Part shown: in pieces, positions 4,988-5,241 of the stretch
Numbering within the stretch: position 1 is the stretch's first letter
Layout of the letters: the number at the start of each line of letters is the position of its first letter
DNA from: Bizionia sp.
GTDB taxonomy: Bacteria > Bacteroidota > Bacteroidia > Flavobacteriales > Flavobacteriaceae
Reading direction: 5' to 3'
DNA: 5,241 nt
Assembly (NCBI GenBank): GCA_018067115.1
Contig: JAGPVI010000286.1
Span: forward strand, 1 to 5,241
Translations under genes and position numbers: made by a program
The notes under the pieces: generated by a model
What the model saw: only the letters and a program-made list of their open reading frames with translations
Database searches by the model: none
What the model was told of the DNA's origin: nothing

Positions 4988-5094
4988 ACGCACAATACCG
5001 CATCAAAATAATTTCGGCTTAGCCCTTAACCAAAGGTCGTTGCTATTTTTTAACGTCTGATTTCCCTTCGGAAAATCCTCTGACACAAACACGT
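4988..5094 (+). repeat. cassette-type palindromic site S5 (class B), cut at its right core
   Basis: ACGCACAAT (4988-4996) opens the site. AACCAAAGGTCGTTGC (5028-5043) is identical to S2, followed by TCTGATTTCCC-TTC-GGAAAATC (5056-5078 region) matching the S2 hairpin, and by ACACAAACACGT (5083-5094), again identical to S2. After ACGT the similarity stops abruptly: S2 continues TGGCAAC, S5 continues ACTTTTC. The missing TTG half of the core and the transposase downstream indicate an insertion at this point. S5 also lacks about 20 nt of the S2 interior. Confidence 0.72.
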
Positions 5095-5241
5095 ACTTTT
5101 CAAGAACTGTGTTAAAAAACAAGTAATTATTAATTTAAATTATTTAAAACACTTCTATAGTTTCTATCATATTTCAACCCCGATTTAGCTAAGGCAAATG
5201 CCTGTTTTAAAAGCTTATTACAAACAGCTATTAATGCTATT
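5095..5241 (-). mobile_element. end of an IS110-family insertion sequence
   Basis: The segment runs from the break in site S5 to the window edge. It contains the 3' end of a minus-strand transposase gene plus 35 nt of noncoding terminus (5095-5129). The short downstream end fits the IS110 group, whose bridge-RNA segment lies upstream of the gene, rather than the IS1111 group, whose RNA segment lies downstream. The left border is inferred from where S5 stops matching S2; the other end is outside the window. Confidence 0.65.
5130..5241 (-). CDS. IS110-family transposase, C-terminal fragment (runs off the edge)
   Basis: Only the last 36 codons are present (5240 down to the TAA at 5132-5130). 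The peptide IALIAVCNKLLKQAFALAKS, followed by GLKYDRNYRSVLNNLN, matches the C-terminal end of IS110-type (DEDD plus Transposase_20) recombinases as I recall them: 'VALIAVCNKLLKQAFA...KSG..YD..Y'. These enzymes act with a bridge RNA and a serine in the C-terminal domain to insert the element without long terminal inverted repeats. The catalytic residues lie outside the window, so intactness cannot be judged. It is oriented against the cassette genes. Confidence 0.78.
   Translation of the reverse strand, partial: IALIAVCNKLLKQAFALAKSGLKYDRNYRSVLNNLN

Noticed and set aside
926..5094. CRISPR array
   Set aside because: The repeats are long, diverged palindromes separated by genes of hundreds of bases, not short identical repeats with uniform spacers.

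Overview
The window is AT-rich DNA from a member of the Bacteroidota, most likely a flavobacterium. Four things point there: a TTTG / TAnnTTTG type promoter in front of the tRNA, a lipoprotein signal ending in Ser-Cys-Gly-Asn-Asn, a secreted DUF4369-like/thioredoxin fusion of the TlpA/ResA kind, and genes that start without Shine-Dalgarno sequences.

Layout. A tRNA-Ser(UGA) gene with its own promoter lies at 117-201, followed by a perfect 14-bp terminator hairpin. Positions 262-925 hold no recognisable gene but are dense in inverted repeats. The strongest is a nested, branched element at 543-777, built on an 18-bp perfect helix enclosing three arms. From 926 the DNA becomes a modular array. 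Five same-strand genes are each bounded by a large imperfect palindrome of about 125-140 nt. Most of these palindromes begin with ACAAC and end with (AC)GTTG, and the next gene usually starts 10-30 nt further on. The genes are a two-helix membrane protein (1063-1557), an immunity-like DUF1629/Imm11-type protein with a doubtful start (1706-2236), a secreted thioredoxin-fold protein (2397-3524), a small four-helix membrane protein (3680-4075) and a lipoprotein (4346-4981). The palindromes fall into classes: those after genes 1 and 3 are alike, those after genes 2 and 5 are alike, and those before gene 1 and after gene 4 are each distinct. The last palindrome is cut at its right-hand core, and the minus-strand C-terminus of an IS110-family transposase follows, running off the right edge.

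Interpretation. The one-gene, one-palindrome design, the start codons close behind each site and the unrelated gene contents are what an integron-type gene-cassette array looks like. However, no integrase is present here, and the cores (ACAAC...GTTGT) are not the textbook GTTRRRY/RYYYAAC attC cores. The genes do not form a pathway. They look like independently acquired accessory cargo, biased to the envelope. The IS110 element appears to have used a cassette site as its target, as certain IS1111-group elements do with true attC sites. The most novel candidates are the integrase-less cassette system itself and the structured, gene-free segment between the tRNA and the first site.
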